A stretch of DNA of 64,000 nt from contig NZ_BCZQ01000014.1 of assembly GCF_001598815.1 (NCBI RefSeq), positions 118,857 to 182,856 of the forward strand, written 5' to 3'. A program made the position numbers and the translations under genes. The DNA comes from Sphingopyxis terrae subsp. terrae NBRC 15098 (lineage in GTDB: Bacteria; Pseudomonadota; Alphaproteobacteria; Sphingomonadales; Sphingomonadaceae). This document shows, piece after piece, positions 37,521 through 48,896 of this stretch. Positions within the stretch are counted from its first letter, which is position 1. Each line of letters opens with the position of its first letter. The notes beneath the pieces are model-generated. The model searched no databases and was not told where the DNA came from. It was given only the letters and a program-made list of their open reading frames with translations.

Positions 37521-39026
37521 CTACCGCGCGCGAATGAATGCCCGAACGTCCTCGGACAATTTGTGGCGATCCTCGTCGCGGATATACATCATGTGGCCGG
37601 CGTCATAATATTTATACTCGATCCGATCCTGCGGGATGCCGGTGCGCGACAGCGAATATTCGGCGGCGAAAAAGGGCGTCGCGAAATCATAATAGCCCTG
37701 ACCGACAAAGACGCGCAGTCCGCTGTTTTCGCGCAGCGCCTGCCCGATATAGGGCGCGACGTTGAGATAGGCGTTGGTGTCGCGGCCTCCGATGCGCCAG
37801 TCCCACTGGCCGCCGATGCCGCTGATCGATTGATATTCGCGGTCGGTCTTGAACCCCAGCGTATCGCGCGCCCAGCTGTTGATCGCGGCGGTGTAGCCCG
37901 CGTCGATGCCATAGAAGCTGGGATCATTGTCGGGCTCTTCGCCGGCATTGTCATAGTCCTTGCCCGTGTAGCGGCTGTCGAGCCGGCCGACGGTCAGGCC
38001 GCGGTCGCGCAGCAATTCCTTGTAGAAGCGGCCGGGCGTGACGCGCAGATCCGCCTGTTCGAGATAGGTTTCGGACAGGCCGGTGAAGCGGGCAAGCTCG
38101 CGGCGGATCGCGGCGCGTTCCTCGCCCTGCAGCTTCTGCCCCTTGAGCAGCGCCGCGGCATAGGGCCCGATCGCCCACTGGCGCGCCTCTTCGGCGAATT
38201 GTTCGACCGACGGCGCGCTTGCCTTGCCGTGATAGAGGGCGGTCGTCGCCATCGAAGGGAGGTTGGTGATATAGCTGAGCTCGTTGCCCGGTGTATCGGA
38301 CCCGGCCGCGAAATCGAGCACCGTCGAGATGAGGATGATGCCGTTGAGGCCGACATCGTTGAAGGTGACATTCATCAACTGGTTCGCGACCGCCGCCGAG
38401 CGCGTGGTGCCATAGCTTTCCCCGCCCAGGAATTTGGGGCTGTTCCAGCGGCCATTGTCGTTGAGCCAGCGGCGGATGACTTCGGCGACGGCTTTCGCGT
38501 CCTGCGTCACGCCATAATAATCCTTGGGGTCGGCCTTGCCGATCAGGTGCGAGAAGCCGGTGCCGGGCGGGTCGATGAAGACGATGTCGGTCACGTCGAG
38601 CAGCGAATCGGGGTTGTCGACGATGGGGTAAGGCGGGGCGCCGTCATCCTTGGCATCACTGGGGATCGCGACGCGCTTCGGCCCGAACGCACCCATCATC
38701 AACCAGACGGTGCCCGACCCGGGCCCGCCGTTGAACAGAAAAGTCACCGGGCGGCCCGGATCGCGCGGCTCCTTGATATAGGAGGTGGTGACGATCGCCG
38801 CTTCGGGCACGCCATCCTTGTTCTTCAGGATCGTCTCGCCGATCGTCGCGGCATAGCCGATCTTCTGCCCGCCAAACGTCCCCGAAAGGCGCGTCGTGCG
38901 CACCTGCGGCACGACGTCCTCGGCTTTTTCCGGCTTGGCTTTTTCGGCCGGCGCGTCCTGCGCGGCAAGCGTGGCAGGAACCGCAGCGGCAAGCGCCAGC
39001 GCGATCAGCGACAGACCCGTTTTCAT
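37521..39026 (-). CDS. Exported S10 serine carboxypeptidase-like protein
   Basis: A 501-residue alpha/beta hydrolase of peptidase family S10. A signal peptide (MKTGLSLIALALAAAVPATLAAQ) is followed by a charged linker. FLFNGGPGSGTVW forms the oxyanion region, GGESYGTTRS the nucleophile elbow (Ser about 200), and YDAGHMMY the catalytic His near the C-terminus. The strong GGGGAGAA site precedes the ATG. Probably periplasmic; removes C-terminal residues from peptides. Confidence 0.88.
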   Translation of the reverse strand: MKTGLSLIALALAAAVPATLAAQDAPAEKAKPEKAEDVVPQVRTTRLSGTFGGQKIGYAATIGETILKNKDGVPEAAIVTTSYIKEPRDPGRPVTFLFNGGPGSGTVWLMMGAFGPKRVAIPSDAKDDGAPPYPIVDNPDSLLDVTDIVFIDPPGTGFSHLIGKADPKDYYGVTQDAKAVAEVIRRWLNDNGRWNSPKFLGGESYGTTRSAAVANQLMNVTFNDVGLNGIILISTVLDFAAGSDTPGNELSYITNLPSMATTALYHGKASAPSVEQFAEEARQWAIGPYAAALLKGQKLQGEERAAIRRELARFTGLSETYLEQADLRVTPGRFYKELLRDRGLTVGRLDSRYTGKDYDNAGEEPDNDPSFYGIDAGYTAAINSWARDTLGFKTDREYQSISGIGGQWDWRIGGRDTNAYLNVAPYIGQALRENSGLRVFVGQGYYDFATPFFAAEYSLSRTGIPQDRIEYKYYDAGHMMYIRDEDRHKLSEDVRAFIRAR

Positions 39027-39123
39027 AGATATTCTCCCCGTTTGTGGCGCGGACGCTAGGCCGCGCGTAAAGGGGAGACAAGGCTACTTGTCGGTTACAA
39101 TCGGGCTTTGGTCGAAGGGGGCG

Positions 39124-41310
<2,187 letters not shown>

Positions 41311-41360
41311 CGCTGCCAATATGGTGAGGATGCCGCACATCGGCAACGGCGGGAGTCCGG

Positions 41361-41924
41361 ATGATGTTCAAGCGCAATATTCTGTTGGTGACGGGCGCGC
41401 TGCTCGCGCTGTCTGCATGCGACAGCGGCAAGGGCGTATCGGCCAAGAATGAATCGGTCGAATCGGTGCAGAACAAGGTCGCCGATGCCGTCGCTTCGGG
41501 CGAGTTCATGAAGCCCGGCCAATGGGCGGGCACGGTGAAGATCACCGACATGACGATGCCGGGCATGGAAAAACTGCCGCCGCAGATGCAGGAGCAGATG
41601 AAGGCGCGGCTGGCACAGGGGCATAGTTTCGAAAACTGCCTGACCCCGGAAGACGCGCGCGACCCGAAGGCGCGAATGGCGGAAAACTCGGGCGGCAAAT
41701 GCACCTATGATCATTTCGAGATGGCGCATGGCGTGATTGACGCGAAGATGAGCTGCACCAGCGAAGCCGGTCCGCGGACGATGACGATGAAGGGCACCTA
41801 CAGCGGCGACAGCTACCAGATGGAAATGGCGAGCACGGGGCAGGGCGAAGGGCCTGCGGGCATGTCGATGAAGATGCAGATGTCGGCCAAGCGTACCGGC
41901 GCCTGCAAGGCCGGCGACGTCTGA
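41361..41924 (+). CDS. DUF3617 lipoprotein
   Basis: A 187-residue predicted lipoprotein: hydrophobic leader and lipobox L-S-A-C (about residue 20). The DUF3617 signature follows, with [10 protein letters not shown], two to four cysteines ([31 protein letters not shown]) and Met-rich low-complexity ends. Function unknown. It is divergent from uvrB with a 50-bp gap. Confidence 0.8.
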   Translation: MMFKRNILLVTGALLALSACDSGKGVSAKNESVESVQNKVADAVASGEFMKPGQWAGTVKITDMTMPGMEKLPPQMQEQMKARLAQGHSFENCLTPEDARDPKARMAENSGGKCTYDHFEMAHGVIDAKMSCTSEAGPRTMTMKGTYSGDSYQMEMASTGQGEGPAGMSMKMQMSAKRTGACKAGDV

Positions 41925-42444
41925 CGCGACGAGCGCAGACCCCGGCCGACGGCTCCATCTGGATCGGATTGGCGTGACGCTTGAGAGCGACCATGCTGTC
42001 GGAATAGGGTAAGTGCGGACTTGCCGGGCGAGGTGCAGGTGGGGCTACAATCCCGCCCGGCGAAGTCACTTGTTCATGAGGCCTCGGGATATACCGGAGT
42101 GCGCCAGGGACCAGCTCGCGCGCTTCGATCCCGAAACCTCAATTGCCCGGCAGGCAAAGCCCGAACCGGGCCGTGACCGCGCAAGCGCGCATCACGACAA
42201 TCGAACGATCTCATGGCGTCGGGGAAGATGACAGTAACATGGGGTCACGTTGCGGCATGTCGCCCAAAATTAGGATTTCCTTAATCTTTTCGTCCTGTTC
42301 TTTCACCCTTCCGAGAGGGGTTAAACCCGGTGAAATATGGCCAATCCGGGCTGTTACCGTTACATTGAAACAAATATGGCTGGCCGCATTCGTCGATTTG
42401 CGTATCTAGCGGACACACCCCGCCAGAGGGTATAAGAGGGTTGC
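41925..42444. other. 520-bp non-coding gap, no gene seen
   Basis: I see no supportable gene. The right half (about 42,230-42,420) is less GC-rich than its surroundings and contains AT runs, so it may hold the promoter of the TPR protein at 42445. No clear -35/-10 pair or RNA structure was recognised. Confidence 0.5.
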
Positions 42445-44205
42445 ATGGACCGCGCGAAAGCGAACAAGACACTCGAGGCCGGCGAAACCGACCAGATCAT
42501 CGCCGAGGAGTTCGAGAGGCTCCGCGAGTCCCAGTTGTTCCTGCGCTCGCCGGTCTTGTCGCGCCTGCTCCAATATCTCGTCGAACACCGGCTTCGCGGC
42601 GGCCGCAGCGCTCCCAAGGCCTATGCGATCGCGACCGAGGCGCTGGGGCGTAACGCCGATTTCGATCCCGCGGTCGACAGCTATCCACGCGTGATGGTGG
42701 GCCGCCTGCGCAATCTTCTCGACCGCTATTATGCCGAAACGCCGTGGGTCCATCGCCTGCGCGTCCCACAGGGCAGCTACGAGATCGTGGTGCAGCACCG
42801 CACCGCACCGCCGGCACGTAGCGCCGCTGTAACCCCCGGCGTCGGCGAAGAGGCGGTGGCTGCGGAGGCGGGCGGGGCCGGTGTGACGTCAACGCGTCAT
42901 CCCGGCGTTGGAGCGCCATCGTCGCGGGCGCGCTGGTGGACGGTGCTGGTCATCGTCGCGGTTGCCATGCTTGCGGGCGGCTGGTGGCTTGCCGGCAATT
43001 GGCAGCGGATGTTCGCGCCTTCGGCCGTGCCGCCGCCGCTGCTCGAGGTTGCGATTCCGCAATCGGGAAGCACGCCGGTTTCGCGCGCGCTGGCCCGCGC
43101 GCTCGATGCGCGACTGCGCGACGGCTTGCGCCGTTTCGACCTCGTCGACCTGCGCAGCGCAGTCTCGGCGGGCAAACCCGATACAACGCAGCACGCCGAC
43201 TATCGCCTCGACGTTTCGATCGTCCGCACGCTCGCGGGGCCGGCCGATATCACCCTGGTCCTCAACCGCGTTTCCGATCAGCGCACCATCTGGTCGCAGC
43301 AATTTCACCTGGCGCGCGATCAGATGCCCGGATTCGAAGCGATCGATCCGGCGATCGCGCAGATTGCCGGCGATTATGGCGTGATCGTTCGCGATCAGCT
43401 GGCGCGGCAGCCGGAGAATTTTGCGCCCGGCTATCCGTGCCTGGCGCAGTTCAACCGGTTGCGACAACTGCGCGACAAGGACACCGCGAAGAAGGTCGAT
43501 GCCTGCCTGCGCGCGACGATCTTTCGCAATCCACGCGACGCGGCGGCGCTTGCCGCGCTCTCGCTCGTGCGTTTCGGGGATTGGCAGCCGCTGCGCGGCA
43601 CACCGGCGGGCGACAAGGCCTATGCCGAAGCCGTCTCGCTCGCCCAGCGCGCTTATGACAGCGGCGCCGAAACTGCGGCGGCGACATTCGCGATGGCGCG
43701 CGCACAATATTATGCCGGCAATTGCCGCGGCGGCGTTGGCATTGGCGATGCCGCGGTACGGCTCAACCCCTATGATGCCGACACGGCCGGCTTCCAAGGG
43801 ATGTTCAAGATTGCCTGCGACCAGCCTATAGAAGGTATCGCGCTGCTCGAACGGTCGTTGGCGCTCGACGCGTCGGCGCCAGGCGTCCCGGCGGTCACGC
43901 TCGCCTTCGTCTATTCGCAGCAGGGGCGGCAGGACGACGCGCTGGCTGTCCTCGATCATATGCCATCGCCCAGCACCATGGAGCCGCAATATACGATGGT
44001 GCGGGCCATCGTTTTTGCGCGGCAGGGCAAGGTCGACGAAGCGCGCGGCCTGTGGCGGCATTTGCTCGATTACACGCGCCAGCCGCAGGATGCGCCACCC
44101 GAAAAGGTGCTGCGCCAGTTCATGATAAATCCCGCGGTCATCGGCCGCGCGTCAAAGGCGCTGCGGGAATCGGGGGTGGTGGCACCGCAGCCGGTCGCGC
44201 GATGA
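42445..44205 (+). CDS. Membrane-anchored TPR protein with N-terminal winged-helix-like domain
   Basis: A 586-residue protein. The N-terminal ~110 residues (LRSPVLSRLLQYLVEHRL, KAYAIATEALGR, FDPAVDSYPRVMVGRLRNLLDRYY) match a DNA-binding-like domain found in CadC-style or adenylate-cyclase-like regulators. One transmembrane helix follows at about residues 162-182 (WTVLVIVAVAMLAGG). The periplasmic part has an FlgO-like/adenylate-cyclase-associated beta domain (YRLDVSIVRTL...RTIWSQQFHL) and then TPR-like helical repeats from about residue 370. It is probably a one-component sensor/regulator; its target is unknown. Confidence 0.65.
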   Translation: MDRAKANKTLEAGETDQIIAEEFERLRESQLFLRSPVLSRLLQYLVEHRLRGGRSAPKAYAIATEALGRNADFDPAVDSYPRVMVGRLRNLLDRYYAETPWVHRLRVPQGSYEIVVQHRTAPPARSAAVTPGVGEEAVAAEAGGAGVTSTRHPGVGAPSSRARWWTVLVIVAVAMLAGGWWLAGNWQRMFAPSAVPPPLLEVAIPQSGSTPVSRALARALDARLRDGLRRFDLVDLRSAVSAGKPDTTQHADYRLDVSIVRTLAGPADITLVLNRVSDQRTIWSQQFHLARDQMPGFEAIDPAIAQIAGDYGVIVRDQLARQPENFAPGYPCLAQFNRLRQLRDKDTAKKVDACLRATIFRNPRDAAALAALSLVRFGDWQPLRGTPAGDKAYAEAVSLAQRAYDSGAETAAATFAMARAQYYAGNCRGGVGIGDAAVRLNPYDADTAGFQGMFKIACDQPIEGIALLERSLALDASAPGVPAVTLAFVYSQQGRQDDALAVLDHMPSPSTMEPQYTMVRAIVFARQGKVDEARGLWRHLLDYTRQPQDAPPEKVLRQFMINPAVIGRASKALRESGVVAPQPVAR

Positions 44206-44427
44206 ACGGTGCGCCTGGCGCTTGAAGGCCGCGGTGCCGTTTCCTATTTATGCGGTGGTTGCCCAGGGGACGAAAGGGGGAGGCGTCTGGACCCGCCGCG
44301 CGGCAGGAAAGGGCGGGTTGATGCGAGCTTCGGCGCCCACAACGCGCCAGCCCTCTTGCCAGCCCCGCCGACGGACACTAGGGCAAATCCCAACATTCAC
44401 GAGACAGTCAGAAAAAAGGAACTGTGC

Positions 44428-44664
44428 ATGAGCGATTCGGCCGAAAAGGTTAAAAAGATCGTCGTCGAACATCTGGGCGTCGAAGCCGACAAGGTCACCG
44501 AAGAAGCGAGCTTCATCGACGATCTGGGCGCCGACAGCCTGGACATCGTCGAACTGGTGATGGCGTTCGAAGAAGAATTCGGTGTCGAAATTCCCGATGA
44601 CGCGGCGGAAAAGATCGCCACCGTCAAGGACGCGATCGACTACATCGAAGCGAACAAGGGCTAA
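44428..44664 (+). CDS. acpP: Acyl carrier protein
   Basis: A 78-residue acidic carrier protein of fatty-acid synthesis. The phosphopantetheine attachment Ser is in [10 protein letters not shown] (Ser about 37). Start ATG 44428 follows AAAAAGGA. It is followed by a terminator and then fabF, the conserved acpP-fabF order. Confidence 0.97.
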   Translation: MSDSAEKVKKIVVEHLGVEADKVTEEASFIDDLGADSLDIVELVMAFEEEFGVEIPDDAAEKIATVKDAIDYIEANKG

Positions 44665-44719
44665 AGCGGTCCGGTCCGGCACAGCCGGACGCGGCGGCGA
44701 CGCTGCCCACGCGTTTCCG

Positions 44720-44768
44720 GCTTCCCGGTCCCGAGCGCTCGCGCGCAGTGGCCGGGAAGCTTTTTTTA
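44720..44768 (+). terminator. Rho-independent terminator between acpP and fabF
   Basis: GCTTCCCGG (44720-44728) pairs with CCGGGAAGC (44752-44760), with an internal GAGCGCTCGCGC hairpin, then TTTTTTT. It should limit acpP-fabF read-through and could set a high acpP:fabF ratio. Confidence 0.88.
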
Positions 44769-44833
44769 TGGGCATGCCCCGACAAGAATGATGCCGGGTT
44801 CCGCAAGGGCCGGAACCGACGAAAGGAAAGTCT

Positions 44834-46093
44834 ATGCGCCGGGTTGTGGTGACGGGTTTGGGATTGGTGACGCCGCTGGGCGGAGACGTCGAAACCAGTT
44901 GGGCCAATCTGCTTGCCGGGAAGTCGGGTGCGGGAACGATCACCCGCTTCGACGCCTCCGACCAGAAATGCACGATTGCGTGCGAGGTCAAGCCGGCCGA
45001 CCATGAATATGGCTTCGACGCCAACAAGCGCGTCGACCACAAGGTGCAACGGCAGGTCGATCCCTTCATCATCTATGGCATCGACGCCGCCGGACAGGCG
45101 CTCGAAGACGCCGGGCTGACCGAGATGGACGACGAGACAAAGCTGCGCGCCGGCTGCTCGATCGGGTCGGGCATCGGCGGCCTGCCGGGGATCGAGAGCG
45201 AAAGCCTGCTGCTCGCCGAAAAGGGGCCGGGCCGCGTCAGCCCGCACTTCGTCCACGGCCGCCTCATCAACCTGATTTCGGGTCAGGTCAGCATCAAATA
45301 CGGCCTGATGGGGCCGAACCATGCGGTCGTCACCGCCTGCTCGACCGGCGCCCATTCGATCGGCGACGCGGCGCGGATGATCAAGGATGGCGATGCCGAC
45401 ATCATGCTCGCCGGCGGATCGGAATCGACCATCTGTCCGATCGGCATTGCAGGCTTTGCACAGGCGCGCGCGCTCAACATGAGCTACAACGACCGCCCCG
45501 AACAGGCGAGCCGCCCCTATGACAAGGATCGCGACGGCTTCGTCATGGGCGAAGGCGCCGGCGTCGTCGTGCTCGAGGAATATGAGCATGCCAAGGCGCG
45601 CGGTGCCAAGATCTACGCCGAAGTCGTTGGCTATGGCCTTTCGGGCGACGCCTATCATGTCACCGCGCCGCACCCCGAGGGCTTCGGCGCCTATCGGTCG
45701 ATGGAAATGGCGCTGAAGAAGGCGGGAATGACGCCCGCCGACATCGATTATATCAATGCCCATGGCACGTCGACGATGGCCGACACGATCGAACTCGGCG
45801 CGGTGAAGCGCCTGTTCGGCGACGCGATCGGCGATGTGTCGATGAGCTCGACAAAATCGGCGATCGGCCATCTGCTCGGCGGTGCCGGCGCGGTCGAGAC
45901 GATCTTCTGCATCCTCGCGATCCGCGACCAGATCGTGCCGCCCACGCTGAACCTCGACAATCCCGACGAGGGGACAGAGGGCGTCGACCTGGTGCCGCAC
46001 AAGGCGAAGAAGCGCGCGGTGAAGGCCGCGCTCAACAATAGCTTCGGTTTCGGCGGGACCAATGCGAGCGTGATCGTCAAGGCACTCGATTAA
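44834..46093 (+). CDS. fabF: Beta-ketoacyl-ACP synthase II
   Basis: A 419-residue condensing enzyme that elongates acyl-ACP with malonyl-ACP. The Cys-His-His triad is visible: TACSTGAHSIG (about residue 170), NAHGTSTMAD (about 308) and STKSAIGHLLG (about 341). GGGTNAS-type C-terminus (FGFGGTNASVIV) is complete. mltG follows after a GC hairpin, an order conserved in many Proteobacteria. Confidence 0.96.
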   Translation: MRRVVVTGLGLVTPLGGDVETSWANLLAGKSGAGTITRFDASDQKCTIACEVKPADHEYGFDANKRVDHKVQRQVDPFIIYGIDAAGQALEDAGLTEMDDETKLRAGCSIGSGIGGLPGIESESLLLAEKGPGRVSPHFVHGRLINLISGQVSIKYGLMGPNHAVVTACSTGAHSIGDAARMIKDGDADIMLAGGSESTICPIGIAGFAQARALNMSYNDRPEQASRPYDKDRDGFVMGEGAGVVVLEEYEHAKARGAKIYAEVVGYGLSGDAYHVTAPHPEGFGAYRSMEMALKKAGMTPADIDYINAHGTSTMADTIELGAVKRLFGDAIGDVSMSSTKSAIGHLLGGAGAVETIFCILAIRDQIVPPTLNLDNPDEGTEGVDLVPHKAKKRAVKAALNNSFGFGGTNASVIVKALD

Positions 46094-46106
46094 ATCTCTC
46101 TGTCGC

Positions 46107-46133
46107 GCCGGCCTGCTCTCCGAGCAGGCCGGC
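46107..46133. terminator. GC hairpin between fabF and mltG
   Basis: A perfect 11-bp stem GCCGGCCTGCT / AGCAGGCCGGC with a 5-nt loop but no T-tract. It could be an attenuating or RNA-stabilising hairpin rather than a true terminator. Confidence 0.6.
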
Positions 46134-46156
46134 TGACGCATGAACGAGGTGGGATT

Positions 46157-47089
46157 TTGGTGCGTACCCTTCTGACCATCTTTCTCGCGCTACTGCTTGC
46201 GGCCTGCTCCGGCGGCGCGCCGCGCGATACCGTGGTCGTTATTCCGCCCGGTGCCAGCATCGCCAAAGCGGGCGAAATATTGGAAAAGGCGGGCGCAACC
46301 TCGGCCACCGGTTTTCGCAACCGCGCGCGCCTCTTCGGCTCCGACGCTCCGATCAAGCCCGGCGAATATGAGGTGAAGAAGGGCATGGGCGCCGGCGACA
46401 TCCTGCGGATGATGCAGGAGGGCCGAACCGTCCAGCGTTTCGTGACCGTCCCCGAAGGCATGCCGTCGATCATGGTGTGGGAGCGGCTGATGGCCGAGCC
46501 GCGCCTGACGGGGACGGTCGCCGTACCCGCCGAGGGCAGCGTGCTGCCCGACACCTATGCCTTTACCACCGGCGAGAGCCGTGCAGCCGTGGTCGCGCGG
46601 ATGCAGGCAGCGATGACCAGGACCTTCGACGCGCTCTGGGCCAAGCGGAGCCCGCGCACTGCGGCAAAGGACCGCAACGAGGCGATCACGCTGGCGTCGA
46701 TCGTCGAAAAGGAAACCGGCGTTGCGGCGGAGCGCCGCACGGTCGCCGGCGTCTATACCAATCGGCTCGCCATCGGGATGCGGCTGCAGGCCGATCCGAC
46801 GATCATCTATCCGATCACCAAGGGCAAGCCGCTCGGCCGTCGCATCCTGCGCTCCGAAATCCAGGCGGTGAACGGTTATAATACCTACGCCATGGCCGGG
46901 CTTCCCAAGGGGCCGATCGCCAATCCCGGCAAGGCGTCGATCGCCGCAGTGCTTGACCCCGAGCCCAATGAGTATCTCTATTTCGTTGCGAAAGGCGACG
47001 GTGGCCACGTCTTTGCGCGCACCTTGTCCGAGCATAATGCCAATGTGCAGAAATGGTATGAACTGCGCCGCGACAGGGGGGAGATGTAG
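46157..47089 (+). CDS. mltG: Endolytic transglycosylase MltG
   Basis: A 310-residue YceG-family lytic transglycosylase that cuts nascent glycan strands. The catalytic Glu is in ASIVEKETG (about residue 185). LQADPTIIYPITKG and YNTYAMAGLPKGPIANPG are family-diagnostic. The N-terminus is a short hydrophobic stretch ending in a lipobox-like L-A-A-C, so it may be a lipoprotein instead of the usual single-helix anchor. The start is TTG 46157 or GTG 46160; GAGG lies 7 or 10 nt before them. Confidence 0.9.
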   Translation: MVRTLLTIFLALLLAACSGGAPRDTVVVIPPGASIAKAGEILEKAGATSATGFRNRARLFGSDAPIKPGEYEVKKGMGAGDILRMMQEGRTVQRFVTVPEGMPSIMVWERLMAEPRLTGTVAVPAEGSVLPDTYAFTTGESRAAVVARMQAAMTRTFDALWAKRSPRTAAKDRNEAITLASIVEKETGVAAERRTVAGVYTNRLAIGMRLQADPTIIYPITKGKPLGRRILRSEIQAVNGYNTYAMAGLPKGPIANPGKASIAAVLDPEPNEYLYFVAKGDGGHVFARTLSEHNANVQKWYELRRDRGEM

Positions 47090-47091
47090 CG

Positions 47092-47853
47092 ATGACCGGG
47101 GGAATGACCGCAAAGCTTTTCCTGCACGGCGTTCCCGACAGTCCGGCGATCTGGAGTCCGCTGCTGGATGCTCTGGCGCTGGGTGATACGCCGATTGCCG
47201 TTCCTGCGCTTCCCGGCTTCACCGGGCCGCTTCCCGCCGGTTTCGCTGCAACGAAGGAGGCCTATGCCGATTGGGCGACCGGCGAGGCCGCGGCGCTGGC
47301 GGCGCAGCATGGTCCCGTCGATATCGTCGGTCACGACTGGGGCGCGCTGATTGCGCAGCGCGTCGCGATGCTGCGCCCCGACCTGATCCGGAGCTGGGCG
47401 GTTTCCAATGCGGTGATCGATCCCGACTATCGCGGTCACCGGGTCGCGCGCATCTGGAACACGCCGCTGCTGGGCGAAGCCTTCATGGCGATCAGCCGTC
47501 CCGGCGCGCTTGCCCGCGGACTGATCGACCAGGGCGTTCCGGCCGACATTGCGCAGGAAGAAGCAGCGCAATGGGCGCTCAAGGACAAAAGGCGCGCAAT
47601 CCTGAAACTCTATCGGTCGGCGCACGGGCTCAGCTTCGCGCACGACTGGGCGCTCGACCTCGACCGCTTGCCGAGCGCGGGGATGCTCGTCTGGGGGGCG
47701 GGCGACCCCTATGTCGAGCTTTCGGTGGCGCAGCGGTTCGCGGCGAATCGGGCGATGCCGCTGACGATCATCGGGGATGCGGGACATTGGGCGATCGCCC
47801 AGCGGCCGCACGCGGTTGCGGCGGCGCTTCACGCTTTCTGGAACAGCCTGTAA
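47092..47853 (+). CDS. Alpha/beta hydrolase (haloalkane dehalogenase/epoxide hydrolase-like)
   Basis: A 253-residue cytosolic hydrolase. The nucleophile is Asp in GHDWGA (about residue 82), as in haloalkane dehalogenases and epoxide hydrolases. An acid in WGAGDPYVE and the base His in GDAGHWAIAQRP are also present. It starts 2 nt after mltG's stop, so it is co-transcribed, but a functional link is not evident. Confidence 0.83.
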   Translation: MTGGMTAKLFLHGVPDSPAIWSPLLDALALGDTPIAVPALPGFTGPLPAGFAATKEAYADWATGEAAALAAQHGPVDIVGHDWGALIAQRVAMLRPDLIRSWAVSNAVIDPDYRGHRVARIWNTPLLGEAFMAISRPGALARGLIDQGVPADIAQEEAAQWALKDKRRAILKLYRSAHGLSFAHDWALDLDRLPSAGMLVWGAGDPYVELSVAQRFAANRAMPLTIIGDAGHWAIAQRPHAVAAALHAFWNSL

Positions 47854-47963
47854 GCGCACGCGATTTTTCCTGATCGTTTCGGGCGATCATTCTGAACCAA
47901 TTAATCGATTGGATGCCGGACGCGCTTGGGCGCAGAGGCTGCGGCAGCGAGAAAGGGCGTCCC

Positions 47964-48569
47964 ATGGACGACAGCGAACTCCCCTCCCGAGCTCTCCGTC
48001 CATCCCATCTCGCAAGCGGCGGCGCGGACACCCCCCCTCCCGCTCGCGTCGCTGGCGCCGCGCCCATCGTCATCACTGGAACGATGGGCGCGGCCGATCA
48101 GCGCTACTTCGATGCGCTGCGCCGCGCGCATTTCCCGCCCGAGCGCAATTACCTCTCGGCGCATATCACGCTGTTCCATCATCTGCCGCCGTCGCTGCTT
48201 GAGGAGCTTGCGGCTCTGTTCCGCGCCATCGCCGCCGATACGCCGCCGCCGCGCGCGGCCGTGTCGGCTGTCTATTCGCTCGGGCGCGGGGTTGCGTTTC
48301 GGATCGACAGCCCGGACCTGATCGCGATCCGGGCGCGCATTGCCGATCGTTTTGCGGGACTGTTGACGCCGCAAGATCAGGCGGCGCCGCGCCTGCATGT
48401 CACGGTGCAGAACAAGGTTGCGCCGCCCGAGGCGCGCGCCTTGCTCGCCGAGCTCGCACGCGACTTTCGTCCGCGGCCGGTCGAAATCACCGGAATCGCG
48501 GCCCATCACTACCGCGGAGGCCCGTGGGAGGCCGCCTTTGCGAGGAATTTTCGCGGGCCGCGCACATGA
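47964..48569 (+). CDS. 2'-5' RNA ligase/2H phosphoesterase family protein
   Basis: A 201-residue protein with the two H-x-T motifs of the 2H superfamily: HITLFHHLP (about residue 70) and HVTVQNK (about 150). These proteins ligate or hydrolyse 2',5'-linked RNA or act as cyclic phosphodiesterases. I start at ATG 47964, preceded by GAAAGGG; an upstream ATG at 47913 is possible. Substrate unknown. Confidence 0.82.
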   Translation: MDDSELPSRALRPSHLASGGADTPPPARVAGAAPIVITGTMGAADQRYFDALRRAHFPPERNYLSAHITLFHHLPPSLLEELAALFRAIAADTPPPRAAVSAVYSLGRGVAFRIDSPDLIAIRARIADRFAGLLTPQDQAAPRLHVTVQNKVAPPEARALLAELARDFRPRPVEITGIAAHHYRGGPWEAAFARNFRGPRT

Positions 48570-48571
48570 TA

Positions 48572-48600
48572 TTGACCGGACGCATGGCGCATCCTATAGG
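48572..48600 (+). promoter_or_regulatory. Sigma-70-like promoter of the tRNA-CAU gene
   Basis: TTGACC (48572-48577) and TATAGG (48595-48600) with a 17-bp spacer, about 28 bp before the tRNA. Confidence 0.75.
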
Positions 48601-48628
48601 CGCCGCTCGCCCACGGGCGGCCTTTCGG

Positions 48629-48705
48629 GGCGGAGTAGCTCAGCAGGTTAGAGCAGCGGAATCATAATCCGCGTGTCGGGGGTTCGAGTCCCTCCTCCGC
48701 TACCA
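48629..48705 (+). tRNA. tRNA with anticodon CAU (elongator Met, or Ile2)
   Basis: A 77-nt cloverleaf with encoded CCA (48703-48705). The acceptor stem pairs GGCGGAG with CTCCGCT, G1-U72 being a wobble. The D arm has TAGCTCAG, and the anticodon stem GCGGA/TCCGC encloses ATCATAA with CAU at 34-36. The T arm has GGGGG-TTCGAGT-CCCTC. The first acceptor pair, a G-U rather than an unpaired C1, excludes initiator tRNA. Met versus lysidine-modified Ile cannot be settled by eye. Its 3' end is the likely integration site of the element that follows. Confidence 0.92.
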
Positions 48706-48896
48706 GTCGCAAACCCCTTCAAAACCTCGCATTTTTGGCAGTTTACTGCCGCTCATCGAGGCCCAAGGCATGCGAAATTTAGCGAGGATTATTGTGATCT
48801 ATCTGGACAGAACACGTCAGTTTTGGACCAGTCTAGACACAACTTTTGCGAGAATTTTAGCGAGTGTTTCATGGCCTCGATCAGTCCGAGGTAACC

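Noticed and set aside
42013..42409. Two small frames in the gap before the TPR protein
   Set aside because: No ribosome binding site or motif; composition looks non-coding.
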